DNA from: DASVWH01 sp036389715
GTDB taxonomy: Bacteria; Acidobacteriota; Blastocatellia; Pyrinomonadales; Pyrinomonadaceae
Reading direction: 5' to 3'
DNA: 13,883 nucleotides
NCBI GenBank assembly: GCA_036389715.1
Contig: DASVWH010000168.1
Location: 1 to 13,883 of the forward strand
This document shows, piece by piece, positions 7,024 to 13,883 of the stretch (the first letter of the stretch is position 1; every line of letters begins with the position of its first letter). The notes under the pieces are model-generated. The model was not told the DNA's origin, did no database searches, and saw only the letters and a program-made list of their open reading frames with translations. The translations under genes were made by a program, and so were the position numbers.

Positions 7024-8907
7024 ATGAGAGCCGAACGTTCAGTTGTTGCTTTCAAGACCGGCCTGCTGCTGTGCGGGTTACTGGCTTTCGCTGCGATGAC
7101 GCGCGCGCAAGGCGCGTTCGACATCAAGGCGCACTATACGAAGAGCGAGCAGTTGATCCCGATGCGCGACGGCGTCAAGCTCTTCACCTCGATTTACGTG
7201 CCGAAGGACGGGTCGCAGAAGTACCCGATCATGCTCAGCCGCACGCCCTACAGCGTCGCGCCCTACGGCGCTGACAAGTACAAGGATTCGCTCGGGCCGT
7301 CGGCGGCGTTCGCGCAGGAAGGCTACATCTTCGTCTATCAGGACGTGCGCGGCAGACTGATGTCGGAAGGCGAGTTCGTCAACGTCAGGCCGCAGCTCGA
7401 CGTTAAGAGCGGCCCGTCACAGATAGACGAAAGCACGGACACCTACGACACGATAGAGTGGCTGGTCAGGAACGTGCCGGGCAATAACGGGCGCGTCGGC
7501 ATGTGGGGCATCTCCTATCCGGGCTTTTACACGGCCGCGGGCAGCATTGATTCGCACCCGGCCCTCAAAGCCGTCTCGCCGCAGGCCCCCATCTCGGACT
7601 GGTTCATCGCCGACGATTTTCATCACAACGGCGCGTTCTTTCTGATAGACGCCTTCGATTTCATGACCTGGTTCGGGCCGCCCAGGCCGCGGCCGACCAC
7701 CGAATGGCCCGCGCGCTTCCAGTACGGCACGCCCGACGCCTACAGCTTCTTTCTTGCGCTGGGGCCGCTCTCGAACGCCAACGCGCTCTACTTCAAGAAC
7801 AACATCTCCTTCTGGAACGAGATGATGCAGCACGGCACGTATGACGCCTTCTGGCAGGCGCGCAACCTGCGCCCGCACCTGAAGAACATTCGCGCGGCCG
7901 TCATGACCGTCGGCGGCTGGTTCGATGCCGAAGACCTCTCGGGCGCGCTCAACGTTTATCAGGCCATCGAGAAGCAGAATCCGGGCATCTTCAACGTGCT
8001 GGTGATGGGGCCCTGGTTTCACGGCGGCTGGGCGCGCGCAGAGGGCGGCGCTCTCGGCAACGTACAGTTCGGCTCTCAGACCTCCGTCTTCTACCGCGAG
8101 AAAATAGAGCTGCCCTTCTTCAACCATTATCTCAAGGGCAAGCCCGCGCCCGCCCTGCCGGAAGCCTATGTCTTCGAGACCGGCGCGAACGAGTGGCGCA
8201 CCTATGACGAGTGGCCGCCGCGCAACTCGCGCACGCAGGCTCTCTATTTTCAGGCGGACGGAAGGCTCTCCTTCGGCATGCCCGCCAGCGCACAGGGCTA
8301 CGATGAATACCTGAGCGACCCGTCAAAGCCCGTGCCCTACATCAATCAGACTTCCATCAGCCGGACGCGCGAGTACATGACCGACGACCAGCGTTTTGCC
8401 GCCGCCCGGCCAGACGTGCTGGTCTATCAAACGAGCGAGCTGGCAGAGGACGTGACCATCGCCGGTCCCATCCTCGCCAGTCTCAAGGTTTCGACGACCG
8501 GGACGGACTCCGATTTTATCGTCAAGCTGATTGACGTTTACCCGAACGATGCGCCGGACAATGTGCCCAATCTGGCGGGCGTCAGGATGGGCGGTTACCA
8601 GATGCTGGTGCGCGGTGAAGTGATGCGCGCCAGGTTCAGAAACAGCTTCGAGCGGCCCGAGCCGATGACGCCCGGCACGCCGACCAGGGTTGAGTTCAAG
8701 CTGCCCGACGCGAATCACACCTTCAAGAAGGGCCACCGGATCATGGTCCAAATCCAGAGCAGCTGGTTCCCGCTCGTTGACCGCAACCCGCAAAGGTTCG
8801 TTGATATTTACAACGCGACGGCGGCCGATTTCCAGAAGGCCACGCAGCGGGTCTATCGCTCGGGCCGGGACGGCTCGCGCCTGCTGCTCACCGTGACCGG
8901 GAGGTGA
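7024..8907 (+). CDS. Secreted CocE/NonD-family hydrolase, alpha-amino-acid ester hydrolase-like
   Basis: Serine hydrolase of the S15/CocE group, probably exported: residues 1-28 form a signal peptide ending near TRA-Q. The 627 residues include an alpha/beta-hydrolase core with nucleophile Ser164 in GISYPG, Asp301 in GGWFDAED and His333 in GPWFHGG. A cap lies in between, and a C-terminal jelly-roll domain (about 400-625) is typical of X-Pro dipeptidyl-peptidase relatives. Asp198, Glu303 and Asp304 match in spacing the carboxylate cluster that binds the substrate amino group in alpha-amino-acid ester hydrolases (Xanthomonas Ser174, Asp208, Asp307, Glu309, Asp310, His340, numbers recalled). Tyr165 next to the serine and Tyr76 suit the oxyanion hole. 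I therefore favour an enzyme for esters or amides of alpha-amino acids over a cocaine-esterase-like one. AAGGAG (7011-7016) precedes the ATG by seven bases. It stands apart from the next operon by about 300 bp. Confidence 0.92.
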   Translation: MRAERSVVAFKTGLLLCGLLAFAAMTRAQGAFDIKAHYTKSEQLIPMRDGVKLFTSIYVPKDGSQKYPIMLSRTPYSVAPYGADKYKDSLGPSAAFAQEGYIFVYQDVRGRLMSEGEFVNVRPQLDVKSGPSQIDESTDTYDTIEWLVRNVPGNNGRVGMWGISYPGFYTAAGSIDSHPALKAVSPQAPISDWFIADDFHHNGAFFLIDAFDFMTWFGPPRPRPTTEWPARFQYGTPDAYSFFLALGPLSNANALYFKNNISFWNEMMQHGTYDAFWQARNLRPHLKNIRAAVMTVGGWFDAEDLSGALNVYQAIEKQNPGIFNVLVMGPWFHGGWARAEGGALGNVQFGSQTSVFYREKIELPFFNHYLKGKPAPALPEAYVFETGANEWRTYDEWPPRNSRTQALYFQADGRLSFGMPASAQGYDEYLSDPSKPVPYINQTSISRTREYMTDDQRFAAARPDVLVYQTSELAEDVTIAGPILASLKVSTTGTDSDFIVKLIDVYPNDAPDNVPNLAGVRMGGYQMLVRGEVMRARFRNSFERPEPMTPGTPTRVEFKLPDANHTFKKGHRIMVQIQSSWFPLVDRNPQRFVDIYNATAADFQKATQRVYRSGRDGSRLLLTVTGR

Positions 8908-9214
8908 GAGGGCGCGGAGCGGGTTTTTGAGGTTGACGGCCGCGACCTGTATGTGTCAGAAATAAGAGGGATTAGGGTGTTTCCCGGCTTAAAATGAATT
9001 GGAAATTTCTCGCATTACTTTTGACAAAGCGGGATGGCTAACTGGCGTGCGTTTTTCGAGGTCGGCGCTAAAAGAGCGAGAGCGCGCACAGTGTCCGGGA
9101 GCGGAGCAGACGGGGCAGGCAGGGAAGCGAGGCTGGAAGTTGATTCGCGCCAGCACGGCCCTGGCCTCATGTCGCCGCGCAGGCTGCGAGGATAAACAGC
9201 GAACAAGGGATAGT
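8908..9214. other. Intergenic region upstream of the DDAH-HDO operon, no gene seen
   Basis: A 307-base gap. A perfect TTGACA (9021-9026) is present, but no good -10 lies 16-18 bases after it; the only TAACTG is 12 bases away. A TTAAAA lies at about 8989-8994 without a matching -35. The frame of the downstream gene stays open back to 8999, but that extension lacks a ribosome site and does not resemble the family. The operon promoter probably lies here but cannot be pinned down by eye. Confidence 0.4.
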
Positions 9215-10042
9215 ATGATGTTGAAGGCGATTACGCGCGCCGTCTCAAGAGAGGTCGCGCGGTGCGAGCTGACATTCAGGCAGCGTGAATGTGTGGACTA
9301 CTCGAAGGCCGTCCGCCAGCACGATGCTTATTGCGCGCTTCTGCGTCGCCACGGCGTAGAGGTCATCAGCCTCGAAGCATCCGATGCGCACCCGGACTGC
9401 TGCTTCGTCGCCGACACGGCGGTGGTCCTCGACGAAGTGGCGATCATCGCCAACATGAGCGTGCCCGCGCGCCGCGATGAAATCTTCGGCGTCGAACAAA
9501 TCCTCGCCATGCACCGCGAAGTCGAACGCATCTCGCCGCCCGCGACGCTCGACGGCGGCGATGTCGTTTGTCTCGGCGCGGAGATTTTCGTCGGCCGCTC
9601 GACCCGGACCAACACCGAGGGCATTAAAGCCCTGGCGCGCATCGCCGCCCCCTTCGGCTACCGCGTGACGCCCGTCACGGTCACGGGGAGCCTGCACCTG
9701 ACGACCGCCTGTAGCGCTCTCGATGAAGAGACAGTGCTTCTCAACCCGCGTTGGATAGATGCCGGGACGTTCTCGCGCGTGAGGGTCCTGCAAGTTTCGG
9801 AGGAAGAGCCCTGGTCGGCCAGCACCGTCCGTATAGGCGAGCTGGTCTGCGTCGAATCCGGCGCGCCGCGCACGCTCGAACTGGTTCGAGAGCATTGCGC
9901 CGAGGTGGAGGTACTCGACATCTCCGAGTTTCGCAAGGCCGAGGGCAGCCTCTCCTGCCTGAGCATCCTTTTCGGCGACGCAAAGCCGCGTCCGACCTAT
10001 CAGAGCAGCAGCCAGAACAGGGAGGTGATGCATGCAGAGTGA
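9215..10042 (+). CDS. Dimethylargininase-type (DDAH) amidinohydrolase
   Basis: Member of the arginine-modifying pentein superfamily, closest in motifs to N-omega,N-omega-dimethylarginine dimethylaminohydrolase, which turns methylated arginines into citrulline plus methylamines. The 275 residues carry Asp61 and Phe64 in HPDCCFVADTAVV, Asp113 in PPATLDGGDVV, the GRSTRTNTEG segment (127-136), catalytic His161 in GSLHLTT and nucleophile Cys248 in EGSLSCLSI. The LDGGDV and RTN motifs look like the animal-type DDAH rather than a classical arginine deiminase (about 410 residues). Tandem ATGs at 9215 and 9218 follow AAGGGA (9205-9210); the second has better spacing. Its last 11 bases overlap the diiron oxidase gene. 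Within that operon it may process a methylarginine or another guanidine rather than serve arginine catabolism, which is inference. Confidence 0.88.
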   Translation: MMLKAITRAVSREVARCELTFRQRECVDYSKAVRQHDAYCALLRRHGVEVISLEASDAHPDCCFVADTAVVLDEVAIIANMSVPARRDEIFGVEQILAMHREVERISPPATLDGGDVVCLGAEIFVGRSTRTNTEGIKALARIAAPFGYRVTPVTVTGSLHLTTACSALDEETVLLNPRWIDAGTFSRVRVLQVSEEEPWSASTVRIGELVCVESGAPRTLELVREHCAEVEVLDISEFRKAEGSLSCLSILFGDAKPRPTYQSSSQNREVMHAE

Positions 10043-10049
10043 GCATGCA
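10021..10049 (+). promoter_or_regulatory. Strong SD and hairpin at the DDAH/HDO gene overlap
   Basis: GGAGGTGAT (10021-10029) is a near-perfect Shine-Dalgarno six bases before ATG 10032. The start codon lies inside a perfect inverted repeat, TGCATGC (10029-10035) and GCATGCA (10043-10049), whose 7-base loop contains the upstream gene's TGA (10040-10042). A ribosome finishing DDAH would open this hairpin, so it could couple the two genes. Confidence 0.5.
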
Positions 10050-11186
10050 GCGTATCAGTCGCGTGCGCGCGCCCTGCCCGGGACGCCGGGGCCCGGAGAC
10101 TCGCAAGCAGACTACGGCCAGGCCGGGCAGCTTTTCACGGAGCTGATGGGCGCCCGGTGTCTGGACCAGCACGTCAGGGACAACCCGGAAGCGACGCTCC
10201 ATTTCGAGAGCGCGCTTGACCGCGCGCTGTCTCTCGTCTACGACATCGAGAACAATCCGCACGCCTCCGAAGAGGCGGCTGCGCACCTCTTTCTGCAACG
10301 CGTGCTCTACCGCATCAATCGTCTTAAGTTCTTCTGGTACGACGATCTCGGTAACTACGATAACGAGCGTTCGGAATACCTGCGCCGGGTCCGCGACCGC
10401 GTCGAAGCGGCCTGGCAAGGATGGGAGCTGTCCCGGCTGGAGGTCGAGGCCCTGCGCCGCGAGAACGTGCGTGAAGCCCTCCTTGGCCGCGCCGCAAAGG
10501 ATGTCGCGCCCGCGCCTTCGGCGACCGGCCTCTACTTTCGCGACGAGGTGACGGAGGCCGGATACAGACGCCTGCTCGCCATCGCCTCGCTCGACGGGCT
10601 GGTCGAGGCCAGCCAGCTCTCGCGCACGCTCGGCGGAGTCTCGAACGACATTCACGCCGTCATGACGCGCCTGCTCGTAGAGGAATACGGCGGGGGACGG
10701 CTCAATCGCAAGCACTCGACTTTCTTCACCTCGATGCTCTCTGAACTGGGGATGAGCGCGGAGCCGGAAGCCTACTTCGAGCTTGTCCCCTGGGAGGTCC
10801 TGGCCGCGATCAACCATAGCTTCCTGTTGTCCGAGCGCAAACGCTTTTACCTGCGCTACGTCGGCGGTCTGCTCTATACGGAAATCTCCGTCCCGGCCTC
10901 TTTCGCCAATTATCACGCGGCGGCCGAACGGCTCGGCATGTCCGAGGCGGCGCGCGGATACTGGGACCTGCACATCAAAGAGGACGAGCGACACGGGCGC
11001 TGGATGCTGCACGATGTGGCGCTGCCGCTGGCCCGTTTGTACCCGGACCAGGCCTGGGAAATCGTGCTCGGCTACGACCAGCAGAAGCTGATTAGCGACA
11101 GGGCCGGAGAGGCGGTCGAGCGTGCTGTGCGTGCTGTCGAATCTGCTGCACACGGCGCTGAGCGGGCCGGGGAGGCCAGGGTGTGA
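10032..11186 (+). CDS. Haem-oxygenase-like diiron oxidase (HDO), SznF-type ligand set
   Basis: Iron-dependent O2-activating enzyme of the Haem_oxygenas_2/HDO superfamily (SznF, UndA, BesC, CADD). The 384 residues have an N-terminal helical region (about 30-150, like the SznF dimerisation domain) and an all-helical HDO domain (about 165-350). Predicted metal ligands are Glu192, Glu218, His228 (EEYGGGRLNRKH), Glu284 (YTEIS), and His314, Asp318, His321 (HIKEDERH). These seven keep the spacing I recall for SznF (E189, E215, H225, E281, H311, D315, H318), each shifted by three. The C-terminal cupin of SznF is missing. SznF N-hydroxylates N-omega-methyl-arginine, and a DDAH gene lies directly upstream. 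N-oxygenation is thus the favoured guess, but HDOs also cut C-C bonds, so the reaction is unproven. The C-terminal tail (355-384) is Ala/Glu-rich. The stop overlaps the next start (GTGA). Confidence 0.88.
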   Translation: MQSEHAAYQSRARALPGTPGPGDSQADYGQAGQLFTELMGARCLDQHVRDNPEATLHFESALDRALSLVYDIENNPHASEEAAAHLFLQRVLYRINRLKFFWYDDLGNYDNERSEYLRRVRDRVEAAWQGWELSRLEVEALRRENVREALLGRAAKDVAPAPSATGLYFRDEVTEAGYRRLLAIASLDGLVEASQLSRTLGGVSNDIHAVMTRLLVEEYGGGRLNRKHSTFFTSMLSELGMSAEPEAYFELVPWEVLAAINHSFLLSERKRFYLRYVGGLLYTEISVPASFANYHAAAERLGMSEAARGYWDLHIKEDERHGRWMLHDVALPLARLYPDQAWEIVLGYDQQKLISDRAGEAVERAVRAVESAAHGAERAGEARV

Positions 11187-12202
11187 CGAGCCGAAGCGCC
11201 GGAGAAATTCGCTGTACCTACCTGCTGCCCATCAGGCGCGTGCGCGCGAACGTGGATGAGGCCACGCGCTTCGCCTCGTATTTCGAGATGCTGGCAGAGG
11301 CAGGGTGCGAGGTGCTGGCGGTTGACGGCTCGCCGCCGGATGTCTTCGCAGAGCACGCGCGCATCTGGGACGGCTTCTGTCGTCACGTCAGGGTTGACCC
11401 GAAATACACGTATCTCAACGGGAAAGTGAACGGCGTGCACACTGGCGTGGACCTGGCGGCCAGCGAGCGCATCATCGTCGCCGACGACGACATTCGCTAT
11501 ACGGCGGCCGACATCGAGCGCGCTTGCGAGCTGCTCGACTCTCACGAGATGGTCCGGCCGCAGAACTATCTTTCCCCGCTGCCCTGGTGGGCGCGCACCG
11601 AAAGCGCGCGGATGCTGCTTAACCGCGGCTTCCTCTCGGAGGGCGATTATCCGGGCACTTGCGCCTTCCGCCGCTCGACCATGCTGCGCGTCGGCCACTA
11701 CGACGGCGACGTTCTCTTTGACAACGAAGAGATCGTGCGCCACTTCGCGCTGCGCGGGGCCGATGTCTGCTACGCGCGGGACTTCTTCATCCTCAAGCGC
11801 CCGCCGACCTTCCGCAAATGGATCGAGCAGCGCCCGCGCCAGGCCTACGAAGATTTCGTGATGAGAGTGAAGACGGCGCTCTTCATGACGCTCGTACCGG
11901 CGGCGCTTGCGCTCGGGTTTTTTGCCGGAATCCGCGCTCTGCTGGTCTTCGCGGCGGTCGTTTCAATCCTGTCGATGCTGCTGGCGCTGCGCGGGTTGTT
12001 GCGTGACCATGCGTACAGATTCTTTCCCGCGTACCTGCTGCTTTACGCGCCCGTCTGGGTGCTGGAGCGGGCGCTGAGCGTCTACTGGGCGCTCTACTGG
12101 CGTGTGACGCGCGGCGGCTACCCGTTCGGCGACCGCCTGCTCTCGAAGGGCACGGGCAGGGCCTGGGTGGCGGGCGGGCGCGCACAGCGGCGCCAGCTGT
12201 AG
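11183..12202 (+). CDS. Family-2 (GT-A) glycosyltransferase with C-terminal membrane segments
   Basis: Likely transfers a sugar from a nucleotide donor to an acceptor at the inner membrane face. The 339 residues show a GT-A fold: an opening strand TYLLPIRRV, the metal-binding DDD at 101-103 in IIVADDDIR, an acceptor region FDNEEIVRHF (Glu182/Glu183), and WIEQRPRQAYEDF (213-225) in the place of the usual Q-x-x-R-W motif. Two hydrophobic regions follow (about 231-268 and 280-306), giving roughly three or four membrane helices and a basic C-terminus. The N-terminus has no signal. GTG 11183 is chosen: GGAGG (11171-11175) lies seven bases upstream and it overlaps the previous stop by four bases, so it is translationally coupled to the diiron oxidase. 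Donor and acceptor are unknown. Lipid-linked acceptors are typical for this shape, and glycosylating the operon's product is an inference. Confidence 0.85.
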   Translation: MTSRSAGEIRCTYLLPIRRVRANVDEATRFASYFEMLAEAGCEVLAVDGSPPDVFAEHARIWDGFCRHVRVDPKYTYLNGKVNGVHTGVDLAASERIIVADDDIRYTAADIERACELLDSHEMVRPQNYLSPLPWWARTESARMLLNRGFLSEGDYPGTCAFRRSTMLRVGHYDGDVLFDNEEIVRHFALRGADVCYARDFFILKRPPTFRKWIEQRPRQAYEDFVMRVKTALFMTLVPAALALGFFAGIRALLVFAAVVSILSMLLALRGLLRDHAYRFFPAYLLLYAPVWVLERALSVYWALYWRVTRGGYPFGDRLLSKGTGRAWVAGGRAQRRQL

Positions 12203-12247
12203 AGAGCGTGTCGGAGCGCCAGGTTAATCCCGGCCGGAGAAAGGTTC

Positions 12248-13750
12248 TTGACGAAGATGCCGGAGAGCGATCAGGGGCGAGCATGGCCGGAGCTTGGCGA
12301 CATGCCACCGGAAGAGTTTCGCGCCGCCCTGCACCGCGTCGCCGACTGGGTGGCCGACTACCGCGCGCAGATTGAAGGCCGGAGTATCTCGCCCGACATC
12401 AAGCCCGGCGCAATCTCCGCCCGCCTGCCTTCAGAGCCTGCCGAAGAGCCCGCCCCGATGGATGAAATCCTCCGCGACTTTCAGGAAATCATCATGCCGG
12501 GGCTCGTTCACTGGGGGCATCCGTCGTTTCTCGGATATTTCGGCTCGACGACGACCGCGCCCGGCATCCTCGGCGAGCTGCTGGCCGCCGCTCTCAACGT
12601 CAGCGCGATGACGTGGCGCACCTCGCCCGCCGCGACCGAGCTGGAAACCTCCGTGCTCGACTGGCTGCGGCAACTGCTCGGCCTCCCGCCCGAATTTACC
12701 GGCGTCGTCTACGACACGGCCTCCGTCGGCGTGCTGCATGCGCTGGCGGCGGCGCGCGAAGGGCTCTCGCTCGACGCGCGCGGGCGCGGCCTCTGCGGTC
12801 GCCCGGAGGTCCCGGCGCTGCGCGTCTACGCTTCGGATCAGGCGCATAGCTCGGTCGAGAAAGCGGCCATGACGCTCGGGCTCGGCGAGCGCAACGTGCG
12901 GCGCGTGGCCTCCGATGCCTCTTACCGGATGGAGGTTGCGGGGCTCAGGCGCGCAATCGAGGAGGACTTGCGGGAAGGGCTGCTGCCGATGGCCGTCGTC
13001 GCCACGGTCGGGACGACTTCGACGGCCAGCGTTGACCCGGTCGAAGAGATCGCCGCGCTCTGCCGTGAGCACTCGCTCTGGCTTCACGTGGACGCGGCTT
13101 ACGGCGGCGCGATGGCGCTCCTGCCCGAAGGCCGCCCCCTGATGAGAGGCGTCGAGCGGGCGGATTCCATCATCGTCAACCCGCACAAGTGGCTCTTCGT
13201 GCCGCTCGATTTCAGCGCCCTCTATGTCCGCAGGCCGGAGCTGCTGCGCGCGGCCTTCTCGCTCGTGCCCGAATATCTGCGCGGCGACGCAGGGCAAGCC
13301 GAGCTTAACTACATGGACTATGGCATTCAGCTCGGACGCCGTTTTCGCGCGCTCAAGGCCTGGATGGTCTTCCGCAATTTTGGCCGCCGGGGCCTCGCCG
13401 CACGCATTGGCGAACACCTGCGGCTGGCGCGACTCTTCGCTTCACGGCTCGACGCCGACCGCGCCTTCGAGCTGTCGGCCCCGGTCACGATGGCCGTCGT
13501 CTGCTTTCGCGCCCTGGCCGCGGAAAGCGACGGCCCTGCGCTCGCCCGTGAAGAGCTGGATGAGTTCAATCGCCGCCTCGTCGCAGCCGTCAACGCGAGC
13601 GGAGAGGCTTACCTGACGCACACGGTTTTGCGCGGGCGCGTGGCGATGCGGCTGGCCGTCGGCAATGTGCTGACGACCGAAGAGCACCTGGCGCGGGTTT
13701 ACAACCTCATCCGGCGCGAGGCCGCCCGCCTCGGCCGCGCTGCCCCGTGA
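12248..13750 (+). CDS. PLP-dependent group II amino acid decarboxylase (AADC-like)
   Basis: Removes the carboxylate of an L-amino acid using pyridoxal phosphate. The 500 residues show HWGHPSFLGYF (88-98), SPAATELE (126-133), His200 in SDQAHSSVEKA (stacks on PLP), Asp282 in HVDAAYGG, and Lys314 in NPHKW for the Schiff base. LGRRFRALKAW follows further on. Tyr343 (PEYL) aligns with human AADC Tyr332, a residue replaced in aldehyde synthases, so true decarboxylation is expected. The aromatic pocket differs: AYFP is GYFG (97-100), and the Ile101/Phe103 positions are Ser119 and Met121. A non-aromatic substrate is therefore possible. Start: TTG 12248 sits three to nine bases after GGAGAAAGG; ATG 12257 is the alternative and loses three residues. 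It lies 45 bases behind the glycosyltransferase gene and is probably the last gene of the operon. Confidence 0.92.
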   Translation: MTKMPESDQGRAWPELGDMPPEEFRAALHRVADWVADYRAQIEGRSISPDIKPGAISARLPSEPAEEPAPMDEILRDFQEIIMPGLVHWGHPSFLGYFGSTTTAPGILGELLAAALNVSAMTWRTSPAATELETSVLDWLRQLLGLPPEFTGVVYDTASVGVLHALAAAREGLSLDARGRGLCGRPEVPALRVYASDQAHSSVEKAAMTLGLGERNVRRVASDASYRMEVAGLRRAIEEDLREGLLPMAVVATVGTTSTASVDPVEEIAALCREHSLWLHVDAAYGGAMALLPEGRPLMRGVERADSIIVNPHKWLFVPLDFSALYVRRPELLRAAFSLVPEYLRGDAGQAELNYMDYGIQLGRRFRALKAWMVFRNFGRRGLAARIGEHLRLARLFASRLDADRAFELSAPVTMAVVCFRALAAESDGPALAREELDEFNRRLVAAVNASGEAYLTHTVLRGRVAMRLAVGNVLTTEEHLARVYNLIRREAARLGRAAP

Positions 13751-13817
13751 GCCGTTCTCATCAGCAGGCGCGGGCGTGCGGCTAACTAACCTGTAATTAG
13801 ATAGCTCTACGAGGAGA

Positions 13818-13883
13818 ATGCTCGGCTGTAGGTTCTTTAAAAGGGGCGTTCAGGCCATGATCGGGGTTCGCCCTAAGGCGTCA
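13818..13883 (+). CDS. Possible start of another gene, running off the window
   Basis: From ATG 13818 (just after GAGGAG) or the in-frame ATG 13857 (AAAAGGGG ten bases upstream), the frame stays open to the window edge, giving at most 22 residues that resemble nothing I know. The 67 bases between the decarboxylase stop and 13818 show no clear terminator or promoter. This may be chance. Confidence 0.2.
   Translation, partial: MLGCRFFKRGVQAMIGVRPKAS

Noticed and set aside
6780..7274. Plus-strand frame starting before and overlapping the CocE-like gene
   Set aside because: It is Arg/Ala/Pro-rich and overlaps 250 bases of a well-supported gene. ATG 7024 has the SD and signal peptide.
9021..9026. 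Perfect TTGACA as the -35 of the DDAH operon
   Set aside because: No acceptable -10 at 16-18 bases downstream, so I do not call a promoter.
8999..9214. 72-residue N-terminal extension of the DDAH gene
   Set aside because: No ribosome binding site and no resemblance to the family N-terminus, which begins at LKAITRAVS.
9741..11153. Long minus-strand open frame (470 codons) opposite the DDAH and diiron oxidase genes
   Set aside because: It is Arg/Val/Gln-rich shadow composition in GC-rich DNA. The opposite strand carries two motif-complete enzymes.
12431..13417. Minus-strand open frame of 328 codons opposite the decarboxylase
   Set aside because: It has no recognisable motif and low-complexity Arg/Ala/Glu/His composition. 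The plus-strand gene has a full PLP-enzyme motif set.

Overview
The window is GC-rich, densely coded bacterial DNA. I infer an Acidobacteriota-like chromosome (possibly Blastocatellia). The basis is a menaquinone-type (type B) succinate dehydrogenase in sdhC-sdhA order, several large secreted or hydrolytic enzymes, AACTGAA/CCTTGAA-type heptamer repeats between genes, and many GTG/ATG starts behind clear GGAGG sites. The phylum is not proven by the sequence.

Layout. Left part, minus strand: sdhC (1376-2050) followed after one base by sdhA, which runs off the left edge (1-1374); sdhB presumably lies outside. A divergent intergenic region (2051-2358) carries good sigma70-like promoters for sdhC and for a LysR-type regulator (2359-3240). 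All remaining genes are on the plus strand: an amidase-signature hydrolase (3318-4748), a stomatin/prohibitin-like SPFH membrane protein (4938-5957) followed by a perfect 15-bp hairpin, a small secreted beta-rich protein of unknown function (6287-6694), and a secreted CocE/alpha-amino-acid-ester-hydrolase-like enzyme (7024-8907).

The most interesting part is the right third (9215-13750), a tightly packed four-gene run. It encodes a dimethylargininase-type (DDAH) enzyme, a haem-oxygenase-like diiron oxidase (HDO) with all seven SznF-type metal ligands, a membrane-anchored family-2 glycosyltransferase, and a group II PLP-dependent amino acid decarboxylase. The first two overlap by 11 bp, the next pair overlap by 4 bp (GTGA), and the last starts about 45 bp later. 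No individual family is new, but this combination looks like a small biosynthetic operon I do not recognise. SznF oxidises N-omega-methyl-arginine and DDAH hydrolyses methylated arginines, so a methylarginine- or guanidine-derived, N-oxygenated, decarboxylated and possibly glycosylated product is a testable hypothesis; the real product is unknown.

The final 130 bases after the decarboxylase hold at most the start of another reading frame that leaves the window.
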